Under the pieces are notes generated by a model that ran no database searches, was not told the DNA's origin, and saw only the letters and a list, made by a program, of their open reading frames with translations. This document shows positions 27,270 through 37,532 of a stretch of DNA of 64,000 nt, in pieces. This DNA comes from Comamonas sp. (GTDB lineage: Bacteria > Pseudomonadota > Gammaproteobacteria > Burkholderiales > Burkholderiaceae_C). Numbering within the stretch: the first letter of the stretch is position 1; each line of letters begins with the position of its first letter. The DNA is taken from positions 248,001-312,000 of the forward strand of contig JAITLR010000017.1 of NCBI GenBank assembly GCA_031277805.1, given 5' to 3'. The translations under genes and the position numbers were made by a program.

Positions 27270-28097
27270 TCAGCCTATGCGCGGAGCGGCGCGGACCAGG
27301 GACTGGGTATAGGGGTGCTTGGGGGCGCTGAAGAGCTTCTGCGGTGTGCCTCGCTCCACGATCTCGCCCTGATAGAGCACGATGACCTGATCGCAGACAT
27401 GTTGCACCACGGCCAGATCGTGGCTGATGAACAGATAGGACAGACCGAGCTCCCGCTGCAGATCCTGCATGAGGTTCAGCACCTGGGCCTGCACCGAGAC
27501 ATCGAGTGCGCTGACGGGTTCGTCGGCCACGATCAGGCGTGGCCTGGTCATCAGCGCCCGGGCGATGGCAATGCGCTGGCGCTGGCCGCCAGAAAACTCA
27601 TGCGGGTACTTGTGTGCATCCTGCTCGCGCAGGCCCACCTGCTGCAGCACGCTGCGCACGCGTTGCAGTTGTTCGTTGGCGCCGAGTTTTTCACGCAGGG
27701 TGGCCAAGGGTTCGGCCAGAATCCGCGCCACGATCATGCGCGGATCCAGCGATCCGTAGGGGTCCTGGAACACCATCTGAAAATCGCGGCGTGCGGCGCG
27801 CAGTTCCCGCTCTCCGAGTTGGTGCAGATTGCGGCCCAGCAGCTCCACACTGCCCGCATCGGGCTGGTCCAGCGCCATGACCAGACGGGCCAGCGTGGAT
27901 TTGCCAGAGCCTGATTCGCCGACCACGCCAAGGCTCTGGCCCGCAGTCAGCTCAAAGCTCACGCCGCGCAGCGCCTGCAGCGGCTCCGCAGCGCGCCACA
28001 AGGAGGTGCGTGGCCTGGAATAAGCACGCTTTAACCCGCTAACCCTTAGCAGTGGCGCGCTGGATGCTGCGATTTCAGGAGTTGCTGCTGGATTCAT
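27270..28097 (-). CDS. Peptide-type ABC transporter ATPase, DppF-like
   Basis: A 275-residue ABC ATPase of the oligopeptide type. Walker A is GESGSGKST, the signature is [15 protein letters not shown], and Walker B is LIVADEPVSALD. The region after the H-loop (SHDLAVVQHVCDQ) is the shortened Opp/Dpp type, ending GEIVERGTPQKLFSAPKHPY. Its start overlaps the stop of the DppD-like gene by 4 bp, so both ATPases are probably made together and form a heterodimer beneath the two permeases. The family's usual 4Fe-4S-linked C-terminal cysteines are not evident here. Confidence 0.9.
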   Translation of the reverse strand: MNPAATPEIAASSAPLLRVSGLKRAYSRPRTSLWRAAEPLQALRGVSFELTAGQSLGVVGESGSGKSTLARLVMALDQPDAGSVELLGRNLHQLGERELRAARRDFQMVFQDPYGSLDPRMIVARILAEPLATLREKLGANEQLQRVRSVLQQVGLREQDAHKYPHEFSGGQRQRIAIARALMTRPRLIVADEPVSALDVSVQAQVLNLMQDLQRELGLSYLFISHDLAVVQHVCDQVIVLYQGEIVERGTPQKLFSAPKHPYTQSLVRAAPRIG

Positions 28098-29134
28098 GAC
28101 TGCTCCCCAGGCTGCAAGGCTGCCTCATACAGGCAGTGCACGATATGAGGTTGACGCCAGAATGCGAGGGAGGCAGGGGCCGATGTGCCGGGAGCCTGCA
28201 GCAAGCGAGAGGGTGGTGGCTGCAGATAGCAGTCGTCCTGGGTATAGGGGCAGCGGCCTGCGAAGGGGCAACCTGCGGGTAGGTCCACCAGCTCTGGCAC
28301 GGTGCCCGCAATTGTGGGCAGTGGGGTTGGCCGATAGCTCAGGCCGCTGGCGATATTGAGCTGCGGTCGTGCCGCAAACAGGCCGCGTGTATAGGGGTGG
28401 GCACGGCGGGCGAATACGGCCTCTGTCCTGCCGGACTCCACCACCGTGCCGCCGTACATGACCAGCAGTTGCTCGGCATTCTGGGCAATCACGCCCAGGT
28501 CGTGCGAGATCAGTACCAGGGCCATGGAGTGCTCGGCCACCAGTTCCTGCAGCAGGTCCAGAATGCGTTGCTGCACGGTCACGTCCAGCGCGGTGGTGGG
28601 TTCATCGGCCACCAGCAGGTCGGGGCCGCAGGCCAGGGCCATGGCAATCATGATGCGCTGGCGTTGCCCGCCAGAGAACTGGTGCGGGTAGTCATGAAGC
28701 CGTTGGGCGGCCTGGGCAATGCCCACGCGCTCCAGCAGCTCGGTGGCGCGGGCACGCGCCTGGGCGCGGCTCAGACCCAGGTGCAGGCGTAGCGGTTCTG
28801 CGACCTGGCGGCCTATGCTGTGCACGGGGTTGAGGGCGCTCATGGGCTCCTGAAACACCATGGCCATGCGGTTGCCGCGCAGCGCGCACCACTGGCGCTC
28901 GTTCAGGCTCAGCAACTCCTGGCCGTCCAGGCGGATGCTGCCGCCCACCTGGGCATGCTCGGGCAGCAGTCCCATCAGAGCCAGCGCAGTCAGCGATTTG
29001 CCGCAGCCAGATTCGCCGATCAGGCCCAGGGTGGAGCCGCGCTCCAGCGTGAAGCTGACATCACGCACTGCCTGAGCACGGCCGCGTGGTGTTTGCAGCT
29101 GTATGGATAGATTGGTGACTTCTAGCAAAGGCAT
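28094..29134 (-). CDS. Peptide-type ABC transporter ATPase, DppD-like
   Basis: A 346-residue ABC ATPase of the DppD/OppD type. Walker A is GESGCGKS, signature [15 protein letters not shown], and Walker [13 protein letters not shown]. The C-terminal extension has [19 protein letters not shown], the conserved Cys-rich motif of this subfamily, which in some homologues binds an Fe-S cluster. The start lies 6 bp after the DppC-like stop and the end overlaps the DppF-like gene by 4 bp, showing a tight operon. Confidence 0.9.
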   Translation of the reverse strand: MPLLEVTNLSIQLQTPRGRAQAVRDVSFTLERGSTLGLIGESGCGKSLTALALMGLLPEHAQVGGSIRLDGQELLSLNERQWCALRGNRMAMVFQEPMSALNPVHSIGRQVAEPLRLHLGLSRAQARARATELLERVGIAQAAQRLHDYPHQFSGGQRQRIMIAMALACGPDLLVADEPTTALDVTVQQRILDLLQELVAEHSMALVLISHDLGVIAQNAEQLLVMYGGTVVESGRTEAVFARRAHPYTRGLFAARPQLNIASGLSYRPTPLPTIAGTVPELVDLPAGCPFAGRCPYTQDDCYLQPPPSRLLQAPGTSAPASLAFWRQPHIVHCLYEAALQPGEQS

Positions 29135-29140
29135 GGGGGA

Positions 29141-30031
29141 TCAGCGCTCCCGGCTCAATCGGGGGTCCAGCAGGTCGCGCAGGCCGTCACCCAGCAGGTT
29201 CAGGCCCAGCACCGACAGCGCAATGGCCACGCCGGGCCAGACGGCCAGCAGCGGTGCCTGGAACATCAGGGTCTGGGCTTCGCTGAGCATGCGGCCCCAG
29301 GATGGTTGGGGTGGCTGGGTGCCCAGCCCCAGATAGGACAGGGCGGCCTCGGCCAGAATGGCCAGCGCAAACTGTATGGTGGCCTGCACCACCAGTACCG
29401 ATGCGATATTGGGCAGCACATGGTGCAAGGTGATGGTTGTGTGGCTTTGCCCGCAGGCGCGCGCCGCCATCACGTAGTCGCGTGCCCAGATGGCATTGGC
29501 AGAGGCACGGGTGATGCGCGCAAAGGTCGGAATGTTGAAGATGCCGATGGCGATGATGGCATTGACCATGCCCGGCCCGAAGACTGCCGTGAGCATGATG
29601 GCCGAGAGCAGGGCGGGAAAGGCGAAGGTGAAGTCCGCCAGCCGCATGATGATTTCTTCCACCCAGCCACGGCGCGCGGCGGCGATCAGGCCCAGCGCCA
29701 CGCCCAGGCACAGGCCAATGCCCACGGCAATCAGGCCCACGGCAATCGAGGCGCGGGCGCCGATGAGGATCAGGGAGACCACATCGCGCCCGTAAGCGTC
29801 CGTGCCCAGCCAGTGCTGGCTGCTGGCCGGTTGCAAGGCGGCATCCATATCCATCTCGTAGGCGGAGCCCGGCGTCCAGACAAAGGAGAGCAGGGCTGTT
29901 GCAATCAACAAGATGGTGAGCACGGCGCCCAGCACAAAGCTGCGATGACCCAGGGCCCGCTGCAGCAGGTTTTGCGGCTGCTGGCGACTCAGCGCGCGCG
30001 TGGGGTAGGAAAAAGGCTCTGGCGCGCTCAT
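29141..30031 (-). CDS. Peptide-type ABC transporter permease, DppC-like
   Basis: A 296-residue permease with the OppC-type N-terminal segment (HRSFVLGAVLTILLIATALL) and five further helices. LGTDAYGRDVVSLILIGARA is the usual DppC/OppC signature, and the ATPase-docking loop is DYVMAARACGQSHTTITLHH. The ATG at 30029-30031 overlaps the DppB-like stop by 4 bp; a longer open frame upstream runs through the DppB gene and is an artefact. Confidence 0.9.
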   Translation of the reverse strand: MSAPEPFSYPTRALSRQQPQNLLQRALGHRSFVLGAVLTILLIATALLSFVWTPGSAYEMDMDAALQPASSQHWLGTDAYGRDVVSLILIGARASIAVGLIAVGIGLCLGVALGLIAAARRGWVEEIIMRLADFTFAFPALLSAIMLTAVFGPGMVNAIIAIGIFNIPTFARITRASANAIWARDYVMAARACGQSHTTITLHHVLPNIASVLVVQATIQFALAILAEAALSYLGLGTQPPQPSWGRMLSEAQTLMFQAPLLAVWPGVAIALSVLGLNLLGDGLRDLLDPRLSRER

Positions 30032-30990
30032 ATATCGCTGGCCTGAATGCGCGGGTCGATGGCAGCGTAGAGCATGTCGACCACAAAATTGACGAAGACC
30101 ACCATGGCTGCCAGCAGCAGCACGCAGTTGCGCACCACGATCACATCGCGGTTGGAGATGGACTGAAAGATCAGCCGGCCCAGGCCCGGCAGATAGAACA
30201 CGCTCTCCACCACGATGGTGCCGGCCAGCAGATTGGCAAACTGCAGGCCCATGACGGTGACAACGGGAATCATGGCATTGCGCAGCACATGGCCCCAGAG
30301 CGCGGCGCGGCGGGACAGGCCCTTGGCGCGGGCCGTGCGTACAAAGTCCTCGCGCAGCACCTCCAGCACGGCGGAGCGCGTGATGCGCGCCAAGATGGCT
30401 GCCTGCACCACGGCCAGCGAGATGGCGGGCAGCAGCAGCGCCTGCAGTGCGGGCCAGAAGCCACCGCCATCTTCCGCGCTCCAACCCGGAAAGCCGCCGG
30501 CCGAGAACCACTGCAGCTTGACCGAAAACAGCAGGATCAAAAGAATCGCAAACCAGAAGTTCGGAATGGCAATGCCGATCTGCGCCAGTCCCATGACGCC
30601 GATATCGCCCCAGCGCTTGTGCCTGGCTGCGGCGAACACACCGGCGGCAATCGCCAGCACGGCGGTGATGAGCATGGCCAGCACCGCCAGCGGCACGGTG
30701 ACCAGCAGGCGCTCCCAGACCAGCTCGGACACGGGGGTGCCGTAGGCGTAGCTGTTGCCCATATCTCCGTGCAGCAGGCCGCTGATCCACTGGCCGTAAC
30801 GGGTGAGAGCCGGCTGATCCAGGCCCAATTGCTGCACCATGGCCTGCACGGCCTCGGGCTCTGCATCCGGACCCATGAGCATCTGGGCCGCGTCGCCGGG
30901 CAGGATTTCAAGCACGGCAAAGACCACGATGGAGGCACCGAGCAGAGTGACTATCAGGGTGATCAGGCGTTTGAGCAGAAAGATGCTCAT
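30028..30990 (-). CDS. Peptide-type ABC transporter permease, DppB-like
   Basis: A 320-residue permease starting MSIFLLKRLITLIVTLLGAS, the standard DppB/OppB N-terminus, with LEILPGDAAQMLMG in the first periplasmic loop. The docking loop DFVRTARAKGLSRRAALWGH lies toward the C-terminus. It is the first gene of the five-gene operon dppB-C-D-F-binding protein. It is divergent from fdxA, 309 bp away, and its promoter should lie in that gap. Confidence 0.9.
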   Translation of the reverse strand: MSIFLLKRLITLIVTLLGASIVVFAVLEILPGDAAQMLMGPDAEPEAVQAMVQQLGLDQPALTRYGQWISGLLHGDMGNSYAYGTPVSELVWERLLVTVPLAVLAMLITAVLAIAAGVFAAARHKRWGDIGVMGLAQIGIAIPNFWFAILLILLFSVKLQWFSAGGFPGWSAEDGGGFWPALQALLLPAISLAVVQAAILARITRSAVLEVLREDFVRTARAKGLSRRAALWGHVLRNAMIPVVTVMGLQFANLLAGTIVVESVFYLPGLGRLIFQSISNRDVIVVRNCVLLLAAMVVFVNFVVDMLYAAIDPRIQASDI

Positions 30991-31560
<570 letters not shown>

Positions 31561-31598
31561 GGCCTTTTTTGGGTAAACCCATGGCCTGTCAAGCGCTG

Positions 31599-31626
31599 AT
31601 AGCTCCTTTTCCAGGAGCTATTTTTT
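31599..31626 (+). terminator. Terminator of fdxA, possibly bidirectional
   Basis: ATAGCTCC (31599-31606) and GGAGCTAT (31614-31621) enclose a 7-nt loop and are followed by a run of six T. The hairpin overlaps the pth stop region. With the preceding AAGCGCTG it also resembles the AATAGCT dispersed element in reverse orientation. Confidence 0.75.
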
Positions 31627-32266
31627 ATTCAGGCTGGCTTTGCGGGTTGGCAGTGGCTTCGGGGGCGGGCTTGCGTGGGGGCTTGGGACGTGGCGCCTTG
31701 GTGGTGTGGATGGCGAGAGTGGCCTTGTCCATCTGGCCGGCCACCATTTCGGGCCAGGACTTGAGCGAGTGCGCGATGGCGTCCTCGATCAGCTTCATGT
31801 GATCGGGCGAGGGTTTTTTGAGTACCCAGTTGGCGACTTCGCCCTTGTTGCCGGGGTGGCCTATGCCCACGCGCAGACGCCAGTAGTTGGGTGAACCCAG
31901 CTGTGCATGGATATCGCGCAGGCCGTTATGGCCGCCATGGCTGCCGCCTTGCTTGAGCTTGACCACGCCGGGTTCGAAGTCCAGCTCGTCATGCACGACC
32001 AGCACTTCCTCTGGCTGTATCTTGAAAAAGCGGGCCAATGTGCCGACCGACTTGCCCGAGAGGTTCATGAAGGTCTGCGGCTCCAGCAGCCAGACGTTCT
32101 GGCCGTGGATGGTGGTGCGTGCCATCAGGCCCCAGTAGCTGCGCTCGGGAACCAGCGTGACCTTGAGTTCGCGTGCCAGTGCATCTATCCACCAGAAGCC
32201 TGCGTTATGGCGCGTATCTTCGTATTCAGGGCCAGGATTGCCGAGGCCGACAAACAGTTTGATCAT
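31625..32266 (-). CDS. pth: Peptidyl-tRNA hydrolase
   Basis: A 213-residue enzyme (E. coli 194) releasing tRNA from prematurely dropped peptidyl-t[23 protein letters not shown] contains Asn10 and the catalytic His20. [20 protein letters not shown] and GGHNGLRDI are family signatures. The C-terminus carries a 25-residue Pro/Lys/Ala-rich tail not needed for catalysis. The start at 32264-32266 places MIKLFVGLG first; a longer frame upstream runs through the terminator. It follows rplY on the same strand, with a strong hairpin between. Confidence 0.95.
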   Translation of the reverse strand: MIKLFVGLGNPGPEYEDTRHNAGFWWIDALARELKVTLVPERSYWGLMARTTIHGQNVWLLEPQTFMNLSGKSVGTLARFFKIQPEEVLVVHDELDFEPGVVKLKQGGSHGGHNGLRDIHAQLGSPNYWRLRVGIGHPGNKGEVANWVLKKPSPDHMKLIEDAIAHSLKSWPEMVAGQMDKATLAIHTTKAPRPKPPRKPAPEATANPQSQPE

Positions 32267-32317
32267 GGCTTGATTATCTTCTTGCTGAAAAAGGTGGACG
32301 GGGGATTGGGCAAGGCC

Positions 32318-32355
32318 CCAAAGAAAAAGCCCACCGAAGTGGGCTTTTTCTTTGG
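32318..32355 (-). terminator. Strong terminator of rplY with UUCG tetraloop
   Basis: A perfect 17-bp stem, CCAAAGAAAAAGCCCAC (32318-32334) and its complement (32339-32355). On the rplY strand the loop is C(UUCG)G, an extra-stable tetraloop, followed within the stem by a T-run. It separates rplY from pth. Confidence 0.88.
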
Positions 32356-32390
32356 ATACAGCGGCAGGCGCTGTACCTGGGACACAAGAA

Positions 32391-33014
32391 TTACTTCTTG
32401 CCCTTCTTGGCGGGAGCAGCTGCGGGAGCAGGTGCGGCGCCTTCGGCAGGAGCCACTTCGGGCAGCTTGATGGACACCAGAGCGGGGTTCTTGTTGGCGC
32501 CACGCACCACAGCCTTCACGCCGTTGGGCAGCTTCACGGATTGCAGGCCCACCACGGACTTGGAAGTCAGAGCGCTCAGGTCCACCTTGATGAACTCGGG
32601 CAGGCTTGCGGGTTCGCAGATCACTTGCAGTTCGTGCATCAGAGGCGTCACGGTGCAGTTCTCGCCCTTCACGGCGGGAGACTCTTCCAGACCTTCGAAG
32701 TGCAGAGGCACGTTCATGTGCAGCTTGGTGTTGGCGTCCACGCGCTGGAAGTCGATGTGTTGCACCAGCTTCTTGTAGGGGTGGAACTGCACGTCGCGCA
32801 GAACAACCTTGGTCACTTGACCGTTGATATCCATGTCCAGGATGCTGGAGTGGAAAGCTTCCTTGTGCACAGCGTGCCACAGGGCGTTGTGATCGATTTC
32901 GATCAGTTGGGCTTCACCAGCACCGTAGACGATGCCAGGGGTCTTGCCCGACAGACGCAGACGGCGGCTCGCACCCGTACCTTGCTTGGCGCGCTCAGTA
33001 GCGACGAATTGCAT
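32391..33014 (-). CDS. rplY: 50S ribosomal protein L25 (CTC family)
   Basis: A 207-residue bL25 of the long CTC/TL5 type, which binds 5S rRNA. The N-terminal RNA-binding domain starts [20 protein letters not shown] and includes [11 protein letters not shown]. The second, beta-rich domain covers about residues 95-185. The tail is Ala/Pro-rich and ends KKGKK. E. coli has the short form (94 residues) without the second domain. A clear AAGGAG ribosome site precedes the ATG. It follows prs on the same strand. Confidence 0.95.
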   Translation of the reverse strand: MQFVATERAKQGTGASRRLRLSGKTPGIVYGAGEAQLIEIDHNALWHAVHKEAFHSSILDMDINGQVTKVVLRDVQFHPYKKLVQHIDFQRVDANTKLHMNVPLHFEGLEESPAVKGENCTVTPLMHELQVICEPASLPEFIKVDLSALTSKSVVGLQSVKLPNGVKAVVRGANKNPALVSIKLPEVAPAEGAAPAPAAAPAKKGKK

Positions 33015-33121
33015 AACTAACTCCTTGAGGGGCGGACCGCGACCAGTCTCGCCCGATTGAAAAAAGAATCTGTACCTACTAGAAAGGCCCTGGACTCTTG
33101 CGGTGGCCTCGAACGCGGCAA

Positions 33122-33137
33122 ACCTCCCGAAGGAGGT
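33122..33137 (-). other. UUCG hairpin between prs and rplY
   Basis: Arms ACCTCC (33122-33127) and GGAGGT (33132-33137) close a loop that reads UUCG on the transcribed minus strand. There is no proper T-run, so a role in processing or partial termination is more likely than full termination. Confidence 0.5.
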
Positions 33138-33170
33138 CTGCTTGGGCTCAAGGCCGAAAAACCAGAGATT

Positions 33171-34130
33171 TTAAGCGGTAAACAGGCTGCTTACCGAATC
33201 ACCTGTGGAAATCCGGTGAATTGTCTCGGCAAACAGGCCGGCCACGGACAGCTGGCGAATCTTGCCGCACTGCTGGGCGGCGGGGCTCAGAGGAATGGTG
33301 TTGGTCACAACCACTTCGTCCAGGGCGCTGCCGTTGCCGATGCGTTCCAGGGCGGGACCCGAGAAGATGGGGTGCGAGCAGTAGGCGTACACGTTCTTGG
33401 CGCCGCGCTGCTTGAGCACTTCGGCAGCCTTCACCAGCGTGCCGGCGGTGTCGATCATGTCGTCCATGATCACGCAGTTACGGCCGTCGATATCGCCGAT
33501 CACATGCATGACTTCCGACACATTGGCCTTGGGGCGGCGCTTGTCGATGATGGCCAGATCGCAACCCAGTTCCTTGGCCAGGGCGCGAGCACGCACCACA
33601 CCGCCAACGTCGGGGGAGACAACGATCAGGTCTTCGTAATTCTTCTGACGCAGGTCACCCAACAGCACAGGGGTGGCGTAGATGTTGTCCACGGGGATGT
33701 CGAAGAAGCCCTGGATCTGGTCGGCATGCAGATCCATGGTCAGCACGCGCTCGACACCGACAGCCTGCAGCATGTTGGCGACCACCTTGGCGGTGATGGG
33801 CACGCGGCTGGAGCGGGGGCGGCGATCCTGGCGGGCATAACCGAAGTAGGGGATCACGGCGCAGATGCGCTCGGCAGATGCACGCTTGAGGGCATCGACC
33901 ATGACCAGCAACTCCATCAGGTTGTCGTTGGTCGGTGCGCAGGTGGACTGAACCACGAACACGTCGCGGGCGCGGACGTTCTGCTTGATCTCGACCGCAA
34001 CTTCTCCATCAGAGAAACGGCCAACGTCAGCAGCACCCAGGGTGGTGCCAAGGTGCTTAACAATCTCTTCAGCCATGCCAGGATTGGCATTGCCTGTGAA
34101 GACCATGAAATCAGAGTGATGTGAATGCAT
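33171..34130 (-). CDS. prs: Ribose-phosphate pyrophosphokinase
   Basis: A 319-residue class I PRPP synthase (E. coli 315), making PRPP from ribose-5-phosphate and ATP for nucleotides, histidine and tryptophan. Visible are [50 protein letters not shown], and the PRPP-binding loop [13 protein letters not shown]. The ATG at 34128-34130 is chosen because it begins [17 protein letters not shown], matching the family N-terminus; the longer frame extends through the tRNA-Gln gene and is not real. Confidence 0.96.
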   Translation of the reverse strand: MHSHHSDFMVFTGNANPGMAEEIVKHLGTTLGAADVGRFSDGEVAVEIKQNVRARDVFVVQSTCAPTNDNLMELLVMVDALKRASAERICAVIPYFGYARQDRRPRSSRVPITAKVVANMLQAVGVERVLTMDLHADQIQGFFDIPVDNIYATPVLLGDLRQKNYEDLIVVSPDVGGVVRARALAKELGCDLAIIDKRRPKANVSEVMHVIGDIDGRNCVIMDDMIDTAGTLVKAAEVLKQRGAKNVYAYCSHPIFSGPALERIGNGSALDEVVVTNTIPLSPAAQQCGKIRQLSVAGLFAETIHRISTGDSVSSLFTA

Positions 34131-34174
34131 TGTGCGTCCCAGTGCTGTGGGTTGCTTTGACGCAAGAAGATGTT

Positions 34175-34251
34175 TGGCAGGGGAGGAAGGATTCGAACCT
34201 TCGCATGCTGGAATCAAAATCCAGTGCCTTAACCAACTTGGCGACTCCCCT
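34175..34251 (-). tRNA. tRNA-Gln (anticodon TTG)
   Basis: A 77-nt cloverleaf including encoded CCA. The acceptor arms are AGGGGAG and CTCCCCT; the anticodon stem CTGGA/TCCAG holds loop TTTTGAT, giving anticodon TTG, which reads CAA and CAG. The T-arm is GAAGG-TTCGAAT-CCTTC. The weak A1-U72 pair fits a tRNA-Gln. It is located between ispE and prs on the same strand, a conserved beta-proteobacterial position. Confidence 0.96.
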
Positions 34252-34281
34252 ACACAGGCTTTCCGTAGAAAACAAAAAGCC

Positions 34282-35145
34282 TTAAAACTTTTGATCTGAA
34301 ACCCAACTTGAAAGCGGATGAATTTCGAGATTTTTGCAGATTTTGACTTTCCATGTGCGATGTGCGCTATGAATGTCAATGGTCTGCGTCATCGGTGCAA
34401 AGACTGCACTTCCTGAGCCTGTCATTCTAGCATGCAGTTTGAATGACTCCAGCCATTGTATGGCTTGACTCACTTCAGGCTGCAAGCCTTCCGCGACTGG
34501 CTGCAAGTCGTTATGGCCGAAGCCAAAGTGCTCTGCAGCGAAGTCGGCGATTGTAGCAGGCTTTGTGTCACGCCTGAGCGCACTACTGGTGAAAATCTTG
34601 CCTGTGTCCAGTCCATGCTCGGGCTTGATCACAACGAACTGCTGGCTGGGCAGTGCATGGCTGCCCGTCAGAGGTTCGATGATTTCGCCGATACCGCCAA
34701 CCCAGGCCGAATGGCCGCAAAGGAAGAACGGCACATCGGCGCCGAGTGTGAGGCCAATGGACTGCAGCTGCTGCCGTGTCAGGCCCAGGTTCCAGAGCCG
34801 GTTCAGTGCAATCAGGGTGCTGGCTGCATCGGATGAGCCTCCTCCCATGCCGGCCTGAGCGGGCAGGTTCTTGTGGATGCCGATATGCACGCCTTGCGTG
34901 CAGCCCGTGGCTTGCTGCAGTGCGCGAGCCGCCCGGGTGATGAGGTCATCAGCTGGCAAGGCCATGCCGCTGAGGTCTTCCCGGCTGATTTGGGCGGTGC
35001 TGCTGCACTCGAAGTGCAGCACGTCATGCCAGTCGATCAGCATGAAGACCGATTCCAGAAGGTGGTAGCCATCGGGCCTGCGGCCGGTGATATGCAGAAA
35101 AAGATTGAGCTTGGCCGGAGCCGGCACGTCATAGAGCGAGTGCAT
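34282..35145 (-). CDS. ispE: 4-diphosphocytidyl-2-C-methyl-D-erythritol kinase
   Basis: A 287-residue GHMP kinase of the MEP isoprenoid pathway. It has [20 protein letters not shown] at the N-terminus, the ATP-binding [15 protein letters not shown] near residue 95, and the third GHMP motif [10 protein letters not shown] near the C-terminus. E. coli IspE has 283 residues. The C-terminal end [16 protein letters not shown] is not conserved. It follows lolB by 50 bp and precedes tRNA-Gln by 30 bp on the same strand. Confidence 0.95.
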   Translation of the reverse strand: MHSLYDVPAPAKLNLFLHITGRRPDGYHLLESVFMLIDWHDVLHFECSSTAQISREDLSGMALPADDLITRAARALQQATGCTQGVHIGIHKNLPAQAGMGGGSSDAASTLIALNRLWNLGLTRQQLQSIGLTLGADVPFFLCGHSAWVGGIGEIIEPLTGSHALPSQQFVVIKPEHGLDTGKIFTSSALRRDTKPATIADFAAEHFGFGHNDLQPVAEGLQPEVSQAIQWLESFKLHARMTGSGSAVFAPMTQTIDIHSAHRTWKVKICKNLEIHPLSSWVSDQKF

Positions 35146-35194
35146 GGCGAAATATCAAGGAAAAACGGCACAACCTTAGCACCGAAAACAGGTC

Positions 35195-35698
35195 CTAGCG
35201 GGCGTCCTGATCCAGAACAATACGCAGCGATGCTTCTGGTGGCGGGCTGAAACGGTCGGCGCGCAGGCGCCCCTGGGTCACATTGCTCAGGTCGGTTTTC
35301 CAGCCACTGACTGCCGTGTTCTTGCCTTGCAGCCAGTCAAACAGTGCTGTCACCGGAATGTCGCTGCCGGTCATGCGACTGATGAGTTCGGGCAGAGATT
35401 CGGACTCGGTAATGTTTTCGCCTTGTTGCAGGGTTGCGCCCCGGGGCGTCCACTGCAAGCGTGCAATGACCGAGCCCAGAGGGTTGAATACCAGCAGCGT
35501 GCCCTGTTCGGGACGGCCCTGCAGTTCGAACCCGGCGCTGAAGGATTGCTGTTGCGAGTCCTGCACCTGCAGCGCCATGCGGCCAGACCAGTGATGGCTT
35601 GCTCCAGCATCGCTTTGGAGCTGGCGCACGGGCTGGGCACAGCCCGCGAGAAGGGCACCCAGTACAAGCAGAGCGGAAAGAGAGCGCGGCAATCTCAT
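35195..35698 (-). CDS. lolB: Outer-membrane lipoprotein insertion protein LolB
   Basis: A 167-residue lipoprotein with signal MRLPRSLSALLVLGALLAGC, lipobox LAGC (Cys20). The mature domain has SHHWSGRMALQVQDSQQQSF and TLLVFNPLGSVIARLQWTPR, characteristic of LolB, which receives lipoproteins from LolA and inserts them in the outer membrane. Slightly shorter than E. coli LolB (207). Its ATG overlaps the stop of the TPR protein gene by 4 bp. Its position upstream of ispE is the usual lolB-ispE arrangement. Confidence 0.9.
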   Translation of the reverse strand: MRLPRSLSALLVLGALLAGCAQPVRQLQSDAGASHHWSGRMALQVQDSQQQSFSAGFELQGRPEQGTLLVFNPLGSVIARLQWTPRGATLQQGENITESESLPELISRMTGSDIPVTALFDWLQGKNTAVSGWKTDLSNVTQGRLRADRFSPPPEASLRIVLDQDAR

Positions 35699-37482
35699 GG
35701 CTTGACGTTCAGGCGCTTGAGAGTTTCAAGCAGGGTGGCGTTGCTGTCATCGGTCTGCAGGCCTTCGCGCCAGATTTTCAGGGCACGGTCGCGCTTGTTC
35801 TGCGCCCACAGCACTTCACCGAGATGGGCCGCAATTTCGGCATCCTGGCGCGTTTCGTAGGCTTGCTCCAGCAGCTTTTCCGCTTCGTCGAGATGGCCTC
35901 GGCGGAAATGCACCCAGGCCAGGCTGTCCGTAATAAAGGGATCACCTGGTGTCATGTCCAGTGCTTTCTGGATCAGTGCCTGGGCCTCTTCAAGCTTGAT
36001 GTTGCGGTCTGCGTAGGAGTAGCCCAGTGCGTTGTAGGCATGCTGGAAATCGGGTTTGCGCTCGATGATGCTGCGCAGCAGGCGTTCCATCTCGTTGGTC
36101 TTGCCAGCTCTTTCGGCCATCAGCGCCGTATCGTAGGCCAGCTCGATGTCGTCGGGAAACTGAGTCTGCAGACGGGCCTGCAGCGCATAGGCTTCCTGGG
36201 GCAGATTGGCATCGCGCAGCAGTTGAATTTCGGCGATCTGCTTGAGCCTTTGCTGGTTGGGCCCTTCGGCCGGGACGGCGCGAATGATGGCGCGTGCTTC
36301 CCTGATCTTGCCCTGGCGGACCAGCATGTCGGCGCGGCGGGCCTGTACGCTCAGTAGATTGGGGGCGTCTGGAATGCGCTGCAGATAGGCGTCTGCCTCG
36401 TCATAGCGCTTGCGCTTTTCGGCCAGATCGGCCTGAAGCAGATAGAGCTGAGCCTGGCCCGCCTTGCGTGCCACACCATCGGGCAGCCTGGGCTGCAGGG
36501 CCGCAAACTGTGCGATGGATTGTTCGGCCTCGTCATATTCCTTGTCCTGCAATTGCAGATTGGCAAGGACGGCCCAGGCCTCGGGGAATTCGGGCGACTC
36601 ACCGGTAATCGCCTTGATCTGAGCCTTGGCATCGGCAAGCCGATTCTGGCCAATCAGCACGCGGGCAAAAGCCATGCGCAACTGAGGCGAGGGGTTCTTG
36701 TCGATATAGCGCTGTACCAGTGGCTCCACCTCGGCAGAGCCCGATTCCAGCAGCTCCATGCCCAGAAGGGCGACAGCGCTGGAGTCGGGGTTCAGCTTTT
36801 CGCCGTTTTGCAGTGCCTGCAATGCGGCGGGCTTTTGCCCTGCGACCAGGCGCATATGGCCGATGGCAGCCCAGGCCATGGGGCCGGTTTGCGGATCTTT
36901 GAGGCTGCTTTCAAGGGCTTGTTCAACCACGTCGGCAGCCAAGGGCTTGTCGGAGGCGTTGCCATAGAGCTGGGTGATCGCCAGAAAAGTGGAGCCGCGT
37001 CTCTCTGCAGGTGTCAGCTCCACCTCGCGGCGCAGATAGCTGGCGGAGTCGGCAATGCGGTTCATCGTCACCATCAGCCGCAGCACGGCGCGGTTGGCAT
37101 CCCGGGACTCGGGGTAGGCATTGAGCCAGGCGCGTGCGTTGCGCAACGCTTGCTCGCCGGAGCGAGACTGCACGGCCAGTTCGGTTGCGCGGCGATACAG
37201 CTTTTCGTTGTCGCTGTTGCGAGCAGCCTCCATCATCAGGGCCTGGGCATCGGTCAGGGCGCCTTCCTGGGCGGCCATTTCCCCCACCAGGATTTCATAG
37301 AACAACTCGGCAGACATGGCGGCCTGGCGGTTCTCGGTCTCCATGGCTTTTTCCAGATCAGAGGTCTGCTCCGATTCGGCTGGCTTGGCAGGAGGGTCTG
37401 ATGGTTGTGCGGAGGCGATTGCCGTTCCCATGGCCAGAATGGCGGCCACGGCGAGTCCCTGAAAACGAAGAGGATGAGCCAT
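35695..37482 (-). CDS. Secreted tetratricopeptide repeat protein
   Basis: A 595-residue protein with a signal peptide (GLAVAAILAMGTAIASAQ) and many TPR helices. Examples are AYNALGYSYADRNIKLEEAQ and ALDMTPGDPFITDSLAWVHF near the C-terminus, the latter a classic TPR. The repeats form a solenoid for protein contacts in the periplasm. It shares 4 bp with lolB and is the first gene of the run leading to pth. Beta-proteobacterial lolB genes often have such a TPR gene upstream, which hints at a role in the envelope. Its exact partners are unknown. Confidence 0.88.
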   Translation of the reverse strand: MAHPLRFQGLAVAAILAMGTAIASAQPSDPPAKPAESEQTSDLEKAMETENRQAAMSAELFYEILVGEMAAQEGALTDAQALMMEAARNSDNEKLYRRATELAVQSRSGEQALRNARAWLNAYPESRDANRAVLRLMVTMNRIADSASYLRREVELTPAERRGSTFLAITQLYGNASDKPLAADVVEQALESSLKDPQTGPMAWAAIGHMRLVAGQKPAALQALQNGEKLNPDSSAVALLGMELLESGSAEVEPLVQRYIDKNPSPQLRMAFARVLIGQNRLADAKAQIKAITGESPEFPEAWAVLANLQLQDKEYDEAEQSIAQFAALQPRLPDGVARKAGQAQLYLLQADLAEKRKRYDEADAYLQRIPDAPNLLSVQARRADMLVRQGKIREARAIIRAVPAEGPNQQRLKQIAEIQLLRDANLPQEAYALQARLQTQFPDDIELAYDTALMAERAGKTNEMERLLRSIIERKPDFQHAYNALGYSYADRNIKLEEAQALIQKALDMTPGDPFITDSLAWVHFRRGHLDEAEKLLEQAYETRQDAEIAAHLGEVLWAQNKRDRALKIWREGLQTDDSNATLLETLKRLNVKP

Positions 37483-37532
37483 CGGCCCATAATAATCGAA
37501 GCCTGTCGAACACTTGCCGAAGATGAGATTGC

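Noticed and set aside
29141..30790. 549-residue fused permease
   Set aside because: The upstream half is an out-of-frame reading of the DppB-like gene; the DppC-like start overlaps the DppB stop normally.
33171..34379. Longer prs product of 402 residues
   Set aside because: The extra N-terminus would be translated from the tRNA-Gln gene; the shorter start at 34130 matches the family.
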